64,000 bases of DNA from Armigeres subalbatus. Taxonomy: Eukaryota; Arthropoda; Insecta; Diptera; Culicidae. The stretch lies in the NCBI RefSeq assembly GCF_024139115.2, contig NC_085141.1, positions 246,868,096 through 246,932,095 on the forward strand. The letters are read 5' to 3'. The notes under the pieces are model-generated. The model saw only the letters and a list, made by a program, of their open reading frames with translations. It did not search any database and was not told the DNA's origin. Every line of letters begins with the position of its first letter. Position 1 is the first letter of the stretch. This document shows, piece by piece, positions 62,290 to 64,000 of the stretch. A program made the translations under genes and the position numbers.

Positions 62290-64000
62290 AGTAAAGCAAG
62301 TTGTGCTGCTTGGGGCTCTTCATTCGTCACCGGAGCCACCATTTCGGCCACACTCCCAGCACCTTGCAGCGCAGGAGGCCAGGGACTTATGGCTCGGGAC
62401 GGGAATAGTACTTCGATAATCCTCGCCAACCGGTCCGGTGACCGTTCGGTTGTCGAAGCACGCTCTCTTGCTGCTCTTGATGGCCTTGTTAAGGCCCAAT
62501 CTCGCAACTCGGAACACTTCACGGCGAGCCGTAAGGCGTGATAGGACAGCTACCAGCGCATCCCCGCTTAGACTGTCGGTGTTGGCCTCCAGTCCCAGGG
62601 CCGCGGTGAAAACTTCGCTGTCGAAGTGGTTGGACATCCACCCACGGGCCTGGCAGGGATTACCCGCCCTCTGGTGCTGCATCCCATAGTTAATCCTGAA
62701 GCGAATTGCTAAGTGATCACTATGGGTGTAGCCCTCGTCTACCCTCCAGTCCAGGTCAGAGACCAGACCGGGGCTGACAAACGTTCCATCTATCCATGAC
62801 TCGGCCCCATTCCTACGGAATGTGCTTCTGGCTCCGTCGTTGACAAGCACTGCATCGAGTTTTGCAAGTGCCTCGAGTAGCGCTTGCCCCCTCTGGTTGG
62901 TGCAGCGGCTGCCCAAGCATTAAAATCTCACGCAATAACGAACGGGCTCCGACCTACTAGGTCGGACGATAGTCTGTCGATCATCTGGTTGAATTGTTCT
63001 ATTGGCCACCTTGGGGAGGCATAGCAGCTGCAGTAGAACACGCCATTGATCTTGGCTTTCGCTTGGCGTTGTGCAGATTGCCACCGACCTAGACCCGTCC
63101 GCCACCCAGTTGCCATTGTCGGCAGGGACGTTGTACGGGTCAGACAGAAGGGCGACATCGGTCCTCTATTCCGAGACCGACTGCCACAGCAATTGCTGGG
63201 CAGATGCACTGTGGTTCAGGTTCAGCTGTGTTACTTGCACGGCTTTTTCCTGTTGGCCTCACCAAAGGGGCACGCGGGCCCGCCCATGGCATGGTGCCTT
63301 ATCACATGCCTGCGCCTTGTGTCCCTCCTCGCCACAGCGACGGCACAACTTGCTACGGTCTGGGCCCTTGCACTCGTACGACTTGTGCCCGGACTCAAGG
63401 CACCGGTAGCACCTGTCCACTGAGGTTGGCTGGAGCACACTTACTGGGCATACTGACCAGCCAATCTTCAGTTTACCCTTCTCGGTGACCTTTTTGGCTT
63501 CCGCCACAGGTAGTCTGAGGTAGGCTACCTGTGTGCCAAAGAGTCCCCCTCTTAGCCTAACAGAGGACCGCTCCACCTCTGTGCCGCACTGCTCTTTGAC
63601 GGCAGTAACGACATCTTCAGCGGTCGTGATCTCATCCAGTTGCTTGAACTGGAGGGTCACTTCCGCACCCAACGACTTAACTTGGGCACCGTCGCACAAG
63701 ACCTCCTGAGCTATCTTTGAATAAGCTTTCCCGCAGGTTTGCGCGCCACGCTCCAACACCAAGATCATCTCCCCGTTCTTGGTGCGTCTAACGCTGCGAA
63801 CATCCTCGCCTAGGCCCGATAGGCTATCGGCCGCTCTTAATAATTTAAGTACATCGGCGTACTTGTCCTTGACGGTTTTCACCAACAAGGCCTCGCCTCT
63901 GTCCTTGACCTTCGCCTTCGTGGCCTTCTTAGTGGGTCGAGGATTACTCTGCTTCCGCTTCTTGCTGACCAGCTGCCATGCATTTTCACTCTCTTTTGCG
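62290..64000 (-). mobile_element. R1/LOA-type LINE: ORF1 with CCHC knuckles and endonuclease, runs off the right edge
   Basis: ORF1 (from beyond 64000 to 63259) carries KYADVLKLLRAADSLSGLG and EMILVLERGA, then two CCHC knuckles, CYRCLESGHKSYEC and CRRCGEEGHKAQAC. This is the typical gag-like ORF1 of R1/LOA elements. ORF2 follows in broken frames: endonuclease part 63209-62928 ending RSPFVIA, where the conserved GDFN reads stop-DFN (a TGA in place of the Gly codon, near 62933). The continuation 62916-62320 has STFRRNGAESWIDGTFVSPG, YTHSDHLAIRF and the linker REVFRVARLGLNKAIKSSK. The RT is absent, so the copy is 3'-deleted near 62290. Confidence 0.85.

Overview
The window looks like nuclear DNA of a culicine mosquito, most likely an Aedes species. 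The basis is a Feilai-type tRNA-derived SINE, several families of non-LTR retrotransposons and a very high density of small inverted-repeat elements, together with two insect-type host genes split by introns with ordinary GT-AG junctions. The species cannot be settled from the sequence alone. There is no bacterial or organellar character.

Only two host genes can be supported. On the plus strand, four exons between 10922 and 14952 encode the C-terminal two thirds or more of an inositol hexakisphosphate kinase (IP6K family). A 77-bp microexon at 11702-11778 is needed to keep the frame. On the minus strand, five exons between 56509 and 39793 encode a complete or almost complete SLC6 sodium/chloride-coupled transporter, closest by eye to the glycine transporter branch. 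Exons 3 and 4 of the transporter are separated by an intron of about 14.4 kb that is packed with repeats.

The rest is repeat landscape. From left to right: a decayed LINE (1-2215); AT-rich DNA with hairpins and a 554-bp MITE (4128-4681); inverted 150-bp repeats around a SINE head (5130-6180); the IP6K gene; a MITE and an R1/LOA-type ORF1 fragment (16200-18540); SINEs, a foldback MITE and two LINEs, one RTE-like and one R4/Dong-like with a restriction-type endonuclease (19000-24700); an RTE-like LINE carrying two nested DNA elements (26370-29620); a 22-bp minisatellite field interrupted by a pogo-like MITE and a 101-bp satellite (29735-34870); two RNase H-bearing LINEs head to head (35008-39000); the transporter with its repeat-filled intron (39793-56509); and a LINE-rich right end (57630-64000) that leaves the window inside an R1/LOA-type element.

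The most interesting structures are: three ultra-short retroposons (55-63 bp), each with a tail and a 9-12 bp target duplication; a 1.7-kb long-inverted-repeat element (47160-48874) whose tips match those of a 268-bp foldback MITE at 20328-20595; a second foldback element at 52862-53621; a 22-bp minisatellite that is open in all frames on both strands; and an 11-bp AT-rich satellite in the transporter intron. I see no prokaryote-style operon, CRISPR array or other defence system. The mobile elements are all visibly broken or non-autonomous.
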